A DNA stretch of 64,000 bases, taken from contig JAKUHH010000068.1 of assembly GCA_022701365.1 (NCBI GenBank), positions 559,189 to 623,188 of the forward strand. Reading direction: 5' to 3'. The translations under genes were made by a program, and so were the position numbers. This DNA comes from Mycocentrospora acerina (taxonomy: Eukaryota > Ascomycota > Dothideomycetes > Pleosporales). Of the stretch, positions 10,893 to 22,048 are shown piece by piece. The notes below the pieces were generated by a model. It was not told where the DNA came from, made no database searches, and saw only the letters and a list, made by a program, of their open reading frames with translations. Within the stretch, counting starts at the first letter, position 1. Every line of letters begins with the position of its first letter.

Positions 10893-12338
10893 TCACTTTT
10901 GGTGGAAGAGGGCATGGATGTAGGGAAGTGTCAAGCGTTGCTGAGCTTTAACATCCTCTTCTAATAGACAACCCCTGTCAAACGATGCTGTTACGGTAGA
11001 TTCCCGGACTTTGCCAGGCGGAGGTGCCTGGGGATTATTGATCAGAGCGTACACGATAATAGCTGCGAAGGGAGCGAAAATTCCAAATAGTGTAGAAGTC
11101 CCAGGAATCTCCAAAATAGCGAGTCCACTGAAAGACCGGATTTAGAGGCGATACTGGCTAGTGATTTTAGAAGATAAAGGAATGAAGCTTGCACAAGGTT
11201 GGGTGGTGAGGTTTCTCTCCATACGAAAGCATGCTTGCGGAAATTTTTGCACTACAGCATGAGAAATGCCAGTACCTTGAAATGTAGAGCATGATGTGGA
11301 AACAGCAGTAGACATGTGGATTGTGCGCCTCGTCATCTTCTAAGAACTCTACACAAGTATCGTGCTTTTTCGATCTCATCCAGCAGTCTCTCGACAACGA
11401 GGTTAGTGACGGGAGAATGATGTAGCGTGTAGAGGTACTGTAAGGAAAAGGTTAGCACTGAGCTTGGTAGAGTCCTTTGGGTATTCAACGGCTGTACTCT
11501 GGTATCAAGCGCAGCATAAGAGATACTCGCGACAATCACATCGAAAATGATCTATTCTAAATAAAGAATAAATTTTGTGAAGTGTGAAAAATCAAGAATC
11601 TGGAAGTCGTAACCGTTTGGTCCTTAGATCGGCTCATCAAGTCTAATCCAATGAGGACAACGCATTTCGAGCACAATGACGGGATGTAAGCAGTATTTGA
11701 TAACAAGGGCTTGACCGTTACGACCACGCTGAGGTGTGCAAGTTTCTAATGTTCCGGTCCTCTGTAAACATCAGTGACCAAGTATAGAGGATAGGGGACG
11801 ATACAATATTTGCTTCCAGACATCATAGAAAAAATTGTCGTATCGCAGTGTGCTTCGAGTGGCACCTGGAATTTGTTAGAAGAACCTTGTAGGAGTAAAC
11901 GTAGAACAGTCGGAGATGTTGGAGAAATGAGGAAGAACCATCACCATGATGACACAAAGTGATAAAAAGGACCATGATGGGACTCCATTTATTCCAAGTA
12001 TCTGACTCTACTATGGTGCTCTTCTCTCGTGCTGTGTCGGAACTCTCGTAAAGTTGGGTAGTTGGCAGTCTGCAGTAGTCTCTCTTGGCTTCTGCCAGTT
12101 TCTGTAAGCCGTGCGCAGTAGCGGTCAAGATGACATGCACCTTTGCACTGTGGTATCGAGGTTTCCTGGGGGAAATAAATATGAAAAAGAGCAGCGGCAC
12201 CTTCGCGCGGAAATGACTTTGAGAAGTGAGAACAAATGTGGGTGGTTGAAAATACACGTAAAAATGCAAAAAGGAGACTACTCAGACGACGAGACTAGAA
12301 GTAGAGACTAATACTTACAAATCCGAAACTGCATGCAT
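10893..12338 (-). pseudogene. Seven-exon unknown membrane-type gene with two lesions
   Basis: Reading the minus strand with splice signals gives one consistent model: 12338-12319, 12165-11945, 11865-11805, 11759-11627, 11551-11498, 11437-11276 and 11127-10893. All exon phases match, introns are 45-153 bp, and several acceptors have a good branch site. The ATG is at 12338. The product would be about 294 residues, with hydrophobic stretches (SPIMVLFITLC, IIFDVIVASISYAAL, LFGIFAPFAAIIVYALI) and readable blocks such as VLEMRCPHWIRLDEP and LEDDEAHNPHVYCCFHIM. Two single-base defects break it. The fourth intron starts TAAGGA where GTAAGGA is expected (near 11626), and an A5 run at 11366-11370 has one base too many. 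I do not recognise the family. It may be a recent pseudogene or a gene whose splicing I have misjudged. Confidence 0.4.
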
Positions 12339-13765
12339 CTGGCTTTTACCACCCCATGATAGGGCATGCATGAGCTACGGAGTATCAACGCTGTTTGTGG
12401 ATGGGTGAGTATGTCGATTGCGCAAGACATTGTGGCTTTGCTCCTAGAATTTGTCAAGAACGCTCAAATCAGTGAAGCATGTGCAAGCGGTGAGTTCTGC
12501 AGAAGGTCGAAAGAGAGTCACGTCGTCGACTTGAAATCTAATCATCGACGTGTGACAACGCTTTGGGATAGTGCAGCCACCGTGTGGCTGGCCGGAGAGT
12601 GGCTGTGTTGCATCAACCACCATGACATGTGCAGGATTTTGCGAGTCTGGACTCTTTCGATGCAGGAACAACACACGTAGCACTTTGGAGTTGTGACCAT
12701 GAGTTGTGGGCTGAACTTGCAAGACCAGGACGGAGCCAGTGTGTACGTTTGGTGGTCCGTGGTGGGCGGTTAGAAATTGACTTGATCCGCATGCAGGGTA
12801 TATTGAAATTAGACAAAACGAGATGAACAATGAGATGGTCGTGTGGCTGCCGATCCAGGTGATTTGGGTGCACAGGATTAAGATGGCGGACAAAGCGAAC
12901 GGAGGCGTGTCGCAGAGAGAGAAAAAGTAGAGAGGTTGCGGGAAACGAGAGGGCAAGGAAGGGGAGTGGAGAGTGCTGGTACGGCGCGATCGTACAAGAT
13001 AGCGGTCGTGATGGTTGTCGTCATTTTCACGATTTCCAAGGTCAGCCACCAAAATCTTGTCGACAGCGCACGGCACCTTCTGCGACGCAATGGGCGTCAC
13101 AACCCTTCGCCTATGCCGTCGCCATGACGATCGTTTACACGTGCAAGCCTGGTCTCTCGATGCATCCCTCGTCTGGGATTCTGAACGGGTGATCCCCACG
13201 CAAACTCACATCATATGTTCACCACTTATGGTTCTATCGATGATCCTCATCGCGAGTCCTCTGGATCTGAGATACGATGAGCGACACATGGATTAGCGGT
13301 GGCGGCGAAATCCGTGATATTAGATCCCCTGAAGCTCAAATCAAAAAGTCTTGCTTGTTCGCGCCCAGTCACTAGCTGCCGGGTAGCAGTCACACAGACA
13401 CGCCAGAGGTACGACGCCTGCGCGCATTTTGCAGATTGTAGCGTGTACAGCCCCATCTGGAGAAGGGCCCTGTATGATCAGAATGTAGATTGCGCCACAA
13501 TTGAGGCTGGTATCGCGTCGCGATAGTGTTCTGAGGCAGTCCAGGCGCTGGAGTTGGTGGACCGTGGCAGCTGAAGATCGGCGTTGACCTATCGATCTCT
13601 AGCTCATTATTTTCCCTGAAGTGAAGACAGATGCAGAAGGCCCGATTAGCGTCTCCGTGCCATTCTTTAAAACAGTCCACCCGCCTGAGAGTTCGGGCCA
13701 CAAACAAGTCGCGTTTACTCGCGCGCAACACAATTCTCTTCGATCCTGCCATCAATCCGTCAAAA
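12339..13765. other. Intergenic between divergent gene and relic
   Basis: A pyrimidine-rich stretch on the minus strand at about 12900-12975 resembles the CT-rich start regions of fungal promoters and would suit the relic gene. The right part should be the promoter of the CSC1-like gene. A 251-codon minus frame (12444-13199) lacks an early ATG and has no coding character. Confidence 0.4.
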
Positions 13766-16548
13766 ATGTCTTCCTCGGTACGTGTAGAGTGTGAATTGTC
13801 GTGAGAGTGTGCGCTGATGCAATCATGACAGGGTGGGAATGTTGGCGAGGCTCGCGCGACGTCAAACTCGCTGTCGAGCATGATATCGACATTTATTCCT
13901 GCAGCAATCCTCGCCGCTGCCTTCACTGCCGCCTTCTTCGTCGGCCGAAGGTACTATCGCAGAATCTATGCGCCCCGAACTTACCTCAACCATTTGGGAC
14001 AGCAGCGACAGACGCCAGCTCAGAGCGGGGGTTACTTTGGATGGATCACCGACTTTAAGAACCTCAAAGACGAATACATCCTGGACCACCAGTCGATCGA
14101 TGGCTACCTTTTTGTGCGCTTTTTCAAGATGCTCGTCGTAGTCAGTTTGACGGGATGTTTGATCACATGGCCGATTTTGTTTCCAGTCAACGCAACTGGT
14201 GGTGCTGGTCAGGAGCAGCTCGACCTTCTTTCTATGAGCAATATCAACACAACCGGCAAAAACATTAACCGTTACTACGCACACGCCTTGATGTCGGTCA
14301 TCTTTTTGGGTTTGTCTGGCCACTGAGTCTGATGTGCTGGCACTGCTAACTCACGTGCTCAGGATTCATCATGGTCGTCATTGCGCGCGAGTCTTTCTAC
14401 ACTGTTCACCTGCGTCAGGCCTACCGCAGGTCGCCCTGGGGCGCCAGCCGTCTGTCCGCAAAGACAATCCTCTTCACCAATGTGCCCAAGACCATGTCCC
14501 AAGACGAGCTTTTCGCTCAATTCAAGGGCGTCAAGCATGCTTGGGTTGCGTCCAATACCAAAGAGTTGGAAGAGCTAGTTGAGGACCGTGACAACACCGC
14601 TATAAAATTCGAAGCTGCTGAAGTACAGCTCTCGCGTGACGCCAACACGAACCGAATGAAGGCCGAGAAGGGCAAGAAACACTTTGTAAACGACAGTGTT
14701 ACGGACGGAACCAAGTGGATCAACCCTAAGGATCGCCCAACACACAAGCTCAAGTTCCTCATCGGCAAGAAGGTTGATACCATCGAATATGGACGACAGC
14801 ATTTGGCCGAGCTTATTCCCAAGATCACAAAGGAACAGGACAAGCACTGGAACGGTCAAGGAGAACTAGTTGGTGCCGTCTTTCTGGAATTTGAGACACA
14901 GAGACTTGCTCAGGACGCCTGGCAAGTCATGACCAGGAAGACGAAGAACCCCGCTTCCAAAATACAGGCCCGTCAGCTTGGTGTTCTGCCTCAGGAGGTG
15001 GTTTGGAACAATCTTCGTATCGGCCCACCTGAGCACATGACACGATGGGCAGCGGCCACCGCCATTATTACTCTCATGATTATCTTTTGGGCAATTCCAG
15101 GTAAGAAACAACATGAGATAGTACGTCTGATAGAGCTAACAATAGCCAGTGGCGTTTGTCGGTCTCATCTCCAACATTAACTACCTAGCTGCGCGATTTT
15201 CATGGCTTGAATGGATCCTTAAAATCCCCAAGGTCATTCTAGGCGTGATCACTGGTCTTCTCCCAGCTGTTATGCTTGCTGTTCTCATGGCATTGGTCCC
15301 CATCTTCTGCCGATTTATGGCGAAAAAGGCCGGTTATGGTGAGCTATTCCGAACACTCATCCACTTCCAAATGCTTGCTAACGCAACATAGTTACCTACA
15401 GCCAGATTGAGTTGAAATGCCAGGATTGGTACTTTTATTTCCAGGTTGTCCAGGTTTTCCTCGTTGCTACTCTATCCAGCGCTATTACTTCTGTCATCAA
15501 TGACGTTCTCGACAACCCGGGCATTGTACTCAACCTCCTTGCCGAAAACTTGCCAAAGGCTTCCAACTTCTACATCAGCTACTTCATCCTGTTGGGTCTG
15601 TCTTCGGCCTCTGGCACACTTCTTAACATTGGTGGATTTGTTGTCGTCGTGCTTCTCGGTCGCATACTGCCAGGAAAGACTCCTCGTAAGATTTTCCAGA
15701 GTCTCACCAAGATGTCTGGACCAGGATGGGGCTCTGAGTTCCCCAAGTGGGTCAATTTGGGTGTTATTGCCATCACATACTCCGGTATCGCCCCGCTCGT
15801 CCTAGGTTTCGCGACTGTAGGCTTTTCCCTTGTCTACCTTGCCTACAGATACAACTTCCTCTATGTGTACGAGACCAACATCGACACCAAGGGAGAGGCA
15901 TACACCAAGGCCCTGCGACAGCTCCTTGTTGGCGTGTATCTCTCTGAAATTTGCTTGATTGGTCTCTTCGCCATTGCATCTGGAAAGAACACACAGGCTG
16001 TTGGCCCCCTGGCCATCATGGCTGTCATGCTTGCCATCACGATCGTTTTCAGCATCACATTGAAAACCGCACTTACTCACGAAGAAGCCCGTCTTGCATA
16101 CATTGAGACAGCTCCCGTCAGCGGCCATGTCGAGGAAGGTACTGCTCAAGAGAAAGCTCCCGCCGATACAACTGATCATGTCCCTCGCGCTACACGTATC
16201 CCTGCCTTCATTCGAAAGTTCATCAACCCCGAGCGCAATTCTATCCACAATCTCTCTGCTTCTCTTGACAAATATTACCACTCGCCTCAGGAACCTCTCC
16301 CTGTCGAGATCCAGAAGCGCGCCTACTTCAATCCAGCCGTTACAAGCCCGACACCAGTCATCTGGATTGTCAAGGACGACATGGGTATCAGTACCCGTGA
16401 AATTCAGGACACTAAGAAGGAAGTGCCAGGTATCGAGATCACGGATGAACAGGCTGTCTTTGACGAGAAGGGCAAGGTCTACTGGCATGGTATCGACGAC
16501 GGTCAGGCAAGAGAGGCGCCTGTGTATGATGAGACGATCATCTACTAG
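13766..16548 (+). CDS. CSC1/OSCA/TMEM63-like calcium-permeable osmosensitive channel
   Basis: Large membrane channel of the DUF221 (RSN1_7TM) family, gated by osmotic or mechanical stress. Five exons (13766-13777, 13832-14309, 14363-15100, 15150-15338, 15392-16548) give 857 residues. The first exon codes only MSSS. The order is: extracellular N-terminus and first membrane segment (STFIPAAILAAAFTAAFF), the RRIYAPRTYL motif, two more early membrane segments, and the long cytosolic domain with its RNA-recognition-like fold (TILFTNVPKTMSQDELF). The main membrane block starts near WAIPVAFVGLISNINYL and includes SSASGTLLNIGGFVVVVLLG and PLVLGFATVGFSLVYLAYRYNF. A hydrophilic tail with PIWIV-like and VYDETIIY ends the protein. 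Location at the plasma membrane or an internal membrane is inferred. Confidence 0.93.
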
Positions 16549-18496
16549 AAGACGACGAGCCAAGTTCTTAGTACGTCAACCAAGATTTCTGAAGTAGCCA
16601 TTCGGATTCAAGCAGTCAACCCTCGGTTAGATGCAAGTTGATTGCCTTTTTAACGGCCTAGTCTCTTTGTTTTCATTTTTCCCTGCCATTTCCTTGATGG
16701 ATTGTTGCGACAAATTATTTTGTTGGCAACTGCTGCGTGCGCAGGGCTGATGCGGATAGCCACACATACCCCCTTGTTTATGTTGCAAGCAAGATATATA
16801 GTTAGTAGTAGTAATGTCAATTGATTCCCCTCAGACTCTCCATTCTTATGCAGTATGTTGCTTCCGCTGGATATGGATATGACTGCGACATTATGATCCA
16901 TCACGTCGTAGTAGCTCATCACTACACGGCCACTGCTTCCAAACCCCTGACAGCTTCTCCATTGAACATGCAGTATTAACAATATTCGACCTATACAGCC
17001 CCTAAAACAAGCCACGTACTACTACCTTACTACATATTTCTTTCGCATAAACTAGTTACAGTTTCACTGGATACAAAGGCCAAGATCTCCTAGAGACTAC
17101 AAAGCAAGCATAAAAGGATCTACGACCACAACGGCAAGAGATCAAGCGATTTCAGTATATCCTTTTCTTCCCCACCTACCTCTAACCTCACCAACTAACC
17201 TCCCACGCGCCGTCTACGAATTCGGAGTCAACGAGTCCGTGACTGAAAAGTTTCCCGGCAGCAATATAACGCATGGGTCTGCAGCGAGTGGGCAAGGCGA
17301 CAAAAGGGAGACAATAACCCCAGGATGGGGAGGCCTTACAAGACAATCGGCTTTGATGATGTGGCTGGTGGGCCTGAGGATAGGGATACCAAGTATGCGA
17401 AGGATCATGGAGGTGAGAATAAAGTTGGCGGGTGGGTAATGTGAGGAAATAGCACCGTTCGTCTCTCTGTCAATTTGTGACATTCCTTTCTTCCTTTCTT
17501 CCTTTCTTCCTTCCTTACACAACAGACCCCAAAAAAGCCTCCACCCCGCCACTTCTCTTCGTACCACCCACCCACTCACTTTCTTGGACACGAAACAAAA
17601 ATAAAACTACATCAACAAGTTCATCATGGAGACGAGGCTGGGCAGGAGGGAAGACGAGGCTGCAGATTATCTCCCAGCCACCGACGATCCGGAACAAGTG
17701 TGTCTCAACTCGGAGATCAGAAAAGACAGGGCAGAAAGAAAGGTTGGGGAGAGAGAAAAAAAACCAACGTATTGCAAAAAGTCAAAGGGTCTGGAAACAA
17801 TTCTTAATTATTACGGTTATACACCTCATCTCCCATCCCTCCCTCCCTCCCTCCTCCTCTCCTCGTGAACAAGTTACACTACACCGCACTGTACTAGATT
17901 AGATTAGACAAGAATAGACTAGACTGGACGGGACTACCAAACAAGCAACACGGACATTTATCTCAGGCTAAAAGATAAAAACAACCTGGGGGTAACTAAT
18001 TAATTACTTATTAGACCTACTACTAGCCACAACATTCTCTCCGACAAGTAAACTCCCCAACCCCCCGTCCCACGTGTACGGATTTAAGAGAGAGAGAGAA
18101 AGAGACAGTGTGCATGTGCGTATGTGTGTGGAAAAAAAAGCACATCTGTAATCTCCCCCGCTCTTCTCCAACAAAAGGAAATCCTGTACGTGGCTACGCC
18201 ACAGTCGAGTCATACAAAGTAGTAAGCGCACATGGGATGTGTTAGGGACATGAGAAGAAGAAAGAAAAAGAAAAGAAAAAATTGTCCGTAAGTCATCGTG
18301 TGTAAAACGAAACACTTGTCCCTCCTCCTCCTCCCCCCCTCCACTAAAAAAAGTTTCCTATTCTTTCCTAGCCTTCCCGCCCTCTCTTTGTCTTTCCCTC
18401 TCTCTTTCTTTCCAACCCCTCAATATCGTATTAGAACCGAGACATTATCTTGTACCGTTCAAATCGACGTATTATTACTTTTTCTCTTCTTCTGCT
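16549..18496. other. Intergenic, 1.9 kb, between convergent genes
   Basis: Spacer between the channel gene and the 3' end of the sugar transporter. It contains several simple pyrimidine tracts and no credible frame. A CTTT/CTTC microsatellite lies at 17481-17517. Confidence 0.5.
17481..17517. repeat. Pyrimidine microsatellite (TTCCTTTC type)
   Basis: A run of repeated TTCCTTTC/TTCCTTCC units in an otherwise empty spacer. Confidence 0.6.
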
Positions 18497-20907
18497 TCAA
18501 TACGCCCTTCCCGCCCCCCTTGCGCCGCCTGCGCCTCCGTCCGGAAAGTGCGTCTCCCGTCCGCTAGCGGTGCATGTGAGTCCCCCGCCCAGCCGCCCCG
18601 GGTACTCCACTTCGTCGGAGGAATTGCCGTCGTCTCTGGGGTCGATGACGCTCGGTCGGCGTGTCTCGCCTTCGGTGGAGACTGCTGTGCCTGGTCTGGG
18701 CGTGGTGCGGGGGCGACTTCGGCCTCGGGAGGGGGGTGGAGATTCTGCGTGATCGGTCGAGGTTCGTGTGTAGTGTTGGAAGAGGGGGTGGTCGGTTTCT
18801 GGTGGTGGGGGGAAGGCGGCGGCGGTGCTGCTGCTTTTGCGGTGTTTTTGCGTGCCGGAGTTGCTGCGGATGGTGGTGGTCATTGTGGAGGAGCGGGTGA
18901 ACATGTCGGTGAGCATGGGGTCTATGGGGGATTCTGTGTGTGTGAGACGACGACGTGAGTGGTCCGCTGCTGTGCTCGAGGAGGTGTTGGGCGGTGAGAT
19001 GTTTTCTAGTGCCGAGTCTCTGTTTGCGAGCCTCTTTCCAGACGAAAGGGTGTTTGAGGGGGCTTCGTTGGAAGAGGAAGAGCCACCCATGAGGCGGCGA
19101 TGCCAGGGAGAGTTTTCGTAGTCGAGACCGATTGTTTTTTCGCCGTGCTCGCCGAACCATAGGGGCTCGGTCGAAGAGATGCGGACGACGGTGAGCCAGG
19201 GGTTACCTGGAGATTCGTCGGCGATGTAGAAAAGTACGTCGACTTCTTCAAGGGAGCGGAAGGCAGTCTCCGGGTAGAAGAAGTAGATGATTGGGACAAT
19301 GGCAAAGTTAGTTGCCGCGAAGATGATCCAGGTGCGCCAGCCAATTTGGAGGAAGGCGATTGGGGTTATGAAGACGACGCTGTATAAGAATTAGCATGTT
19401 TATGCCTTTATGGGATGGGAGAGAAGGAAGACTTGCACAAAATTCAACATCCAGTTAGCACTTGTACTGAGAGCATTGGCTGGGCCCCGGATTCTCAACG
19501 GCACAATCTCGACTTGATACAGCCACGCCATGCCCTGCCACCCAATGGCAAAGAACATTGAGAAGAGGAAGAGGAATACCGTACTCCCAATTCGAGCACG
19601 ACTGATGTCCTGCTCGATGTACAGGTACTGCAGGGCAGTCAAAAGGGCCATGCAGATGGACATGCCCGCAGCACCAAACATCATCAGCGACCTTCTTCCC
19701 CAGAAGCGATCAATGCCCACAACGCAAATGAAGGTGGCGAGGAAGTATGCTGTCGTTGAGCAGCCGGCAAGCAGTCGAGCCATCCATCCAGAGTACGACA
19801 TGCGTGTGAAAAGGATCCAGCTCAAGTACTGCAGGACAAGGTTGATACCCGTGCCCTGCTGGAAGACCTGGACAAAGTATGCGAGCACCACACGGTGGAA
19901 GCCCCTACGCTCTCTGTTACTAAACAGGGATGCCCCGTCACCTTGGGCCATGACGAGAATCGCGTCTTTGATCTGGAGGAACTCATCCTTGATCTCGAAA
20001 CTGTCTGGGTCGGTATCGTTTAGTGCTGCCAGAGTGATGAGTGCTTCTTGCTCCCTTCCAGTCAAGATAAGCCAACGAGGGGACTCGGGGAGGACGAAAA
20101 GCAGACCGATGGCAGGGAGTGAAAAGATGATTTGGAAGGCGATGGGAACCCGCCATGCGGCTGACGAGTTGCTAATGTATGCAAAACCAAAGACGAGCCA
20201 GTATGAAAGTGCAATTCCGGCGGAGACGAAGGCTCCAGCGCTGATCATAAGGATCGTTCCTTTACGATGCGACTTTACGCACTCAGCTTGGTAGGCTGGA
20301 GCAGTGGAGGTGGTAAAGCCATTGCCTACCAAAGCTATTAGCATCTACAACCCAACACACGCAGACAAACAAGGAGCAAGAGGTGAGGTACCAAATCCTG
20401 CGATTGCGCGTCCAGCGAGGAACTGCGCATAGCTGTATGAACTTGTCTGTATTATTTCCCCAATAGTCCAGATTGTGATGCCCAAGAGGAGCGTTCGGCG
20501 CCGTCCAAGCAAGTCTCCAATGAAGATTGTCAAGATAGCTGAGACGAAGCATCCCAAATGCCATGCACCAACAGTGAGACCTAAGTATTCAAAGTCAGAC
20601 CCCAATCTCGAATTCGTTCTTCCCACGCATCCCACAGTCGAATCCCACACATACCAGTGACCCACGCGCCCTTGAACTCCCTCGAATCCAAAATATCAAT
20701 CTCTGGAAATCGCTCGAGGAATTGCGGCACGGTCAACAGTCCGCCCATGACACCCTGTGCATAGCCAAAACATCTGCACAGTCTGTTAACCAAAAACAAT
20801 TTTGAAACGGTTAAACAACGACATTGGCCTTACAGAAAACAAAGCCCACAGACGGCACTAATAGCATTCGTCAAGGCCACGCCTCGCAGCCCCAGAAACC
20901 TCGCCAT
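18497..20907 (-). CDS. MFS sugar transporter with long cytosolic tail
   Basis: Twelve-helix sugar/proton carrier of the plasma membrane. Exons are complement 20907-20834, 20773-20655, 20580-20392, 20325-19437 and 19379-18497, giving 717 residues. Family motifs are GYAQGVMGGLLT, DLLGRRRTLLLG, GRAIAGFGNGFTTSTAP, PESPRWLILTGRE, and the seventh to twelfth helices ending PIIYFFYPETAFRSLEEVD. The last intron (19436-19380) starts with GCAAGT, so it is a GC-AG intron; no GT donor keeps the frame. Members of the family are usually about 520-560 residues. Here about 190 extra residues (from MGGSSSSNEAPSNTL on) form a Ser/Thr/Arg/Pro-rich disordered tail, which I infer is cytosolic and a likely target for phosphorylation or sorting. 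The substrate cannot be told from sequence. Confidence 0.88.
19380..19436 (-). other. GC-AG intron of the sugar transporter
   Basis: A 57-bp intron with GCAAGT at the 5' end, a TGCTAAT branch site and TACAG at the 3' end. Joining across it restores NFVVVFITPIAF in the transporter. Confidence 0.8.
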
Positions 20908-22048
20908 GGCTCTCTCTGTCTCTCAAGTCTCTCAAGTCTCTCTCTACCCACGACTCCACAATGAAAAGCAGCAGCAGTAGCAAGAGAAACAAAAAAAAGA
21001 TGGTCAGTTACAAGACTTGTAAAGAATAGAATCGTTTTGTTTCGTTTCGTCTCAAATCTACATTGCGCTCTCCATCCTCATGGGGGAAAAAAAAGAGAGA
21101 AAGAAACCTCCCCCATCCCCAACCTCGCAAGCTACCGCTACCACTACCACTACCACTACCACCACCAGCACCGCCGCCGTCCCGCCGTCCCGCCATAGCT
21201 TAACGTCATGACAGATACCTGTCCCGCGCCGCCGCGGTGCCCCAAGCGCATTCCAACAGCCGGTCGCGTCGTGTCGTGTCGACATACAATACCCTTTACC
21301 ACCGGCCCTATCTACCTACCATCAGCATAGCATGTAAGGTACAGGGCCCCCGCGGATACGAACAAGACAGGCCCATTGGACCGGCCAAGCAACCGAGAGG
21401 GGCCTCGATTTACGAGCATCGTTCGTCATGACATTTTTTTTTCCTTTAGTACGCGCGTTAGCGTCGATCGAGCGAACGGGTCATCGGGCGATGCTGCATG
21501 CTTCCTTCCCGGGGCTATCTAATCGGGGTAAGATGAGATGAAGTGAGATGAGATGAGATTGATGAAAGAAAATTTCAGGCGACACGACCGGGATGGATTG
21601 GGGCCTTGATTTTTTGATTTTAATCCTGGTGATTAATTGACATGGTACATGGGGGGAGGAGTTTTTTTCGGAGATGGAAGGGGGGGGGGGGGTTGGCTGG
21701 GCTGGGCCTTTTGCTGGACGCGCATGCAATGTGTTTGGGGGTGTGCGTGCCGGGTGGTTTGTTTGTTTGGTGGGGAGGGGTTCAAAGAAGGTTTATTTGC
21801 TTTTCGTGTGAATACACTGTTGAAGCAGGTACCCGAAGATTGCCACGCGCTATCGAAACCAAATCCCGAATGCTCAGCTGAGAGACGATATTGGGGGATC
21901 TTGATCAGTTGTAGCTGTTGGTTTTTTTTGTCGCTGAGTAGCAGCTGCTTTGATATCTATGGCAAGACAGCCAGAAATGAGGCATGGTGTTGCTGGTAGG
22001 TTGACTACACTTGTACAAAATATTTGAGTGAAGATTTGGGTATCGCAA
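20908..22048. other. Intergenic, 1.1 kb, sugar transporter promoter
   Basis: Upstream region of the transporter and downstream region of GUF1; both genes read leftward. Next to the transporter start is a CTCTC/GAGAG tract with an 11-bp tandem (20916-20946). Farther up is an ACTACC/ACCGCC simple repeat at about 21131-21195. No gene is seen. Confidence 0.5.

Noticed and set aside
12444..13199. 251-codon minus-strand frame
   Set aside because: No ATG near its 5' end and a CT-rich promoter-like composition in the first half; no recognisable domain.
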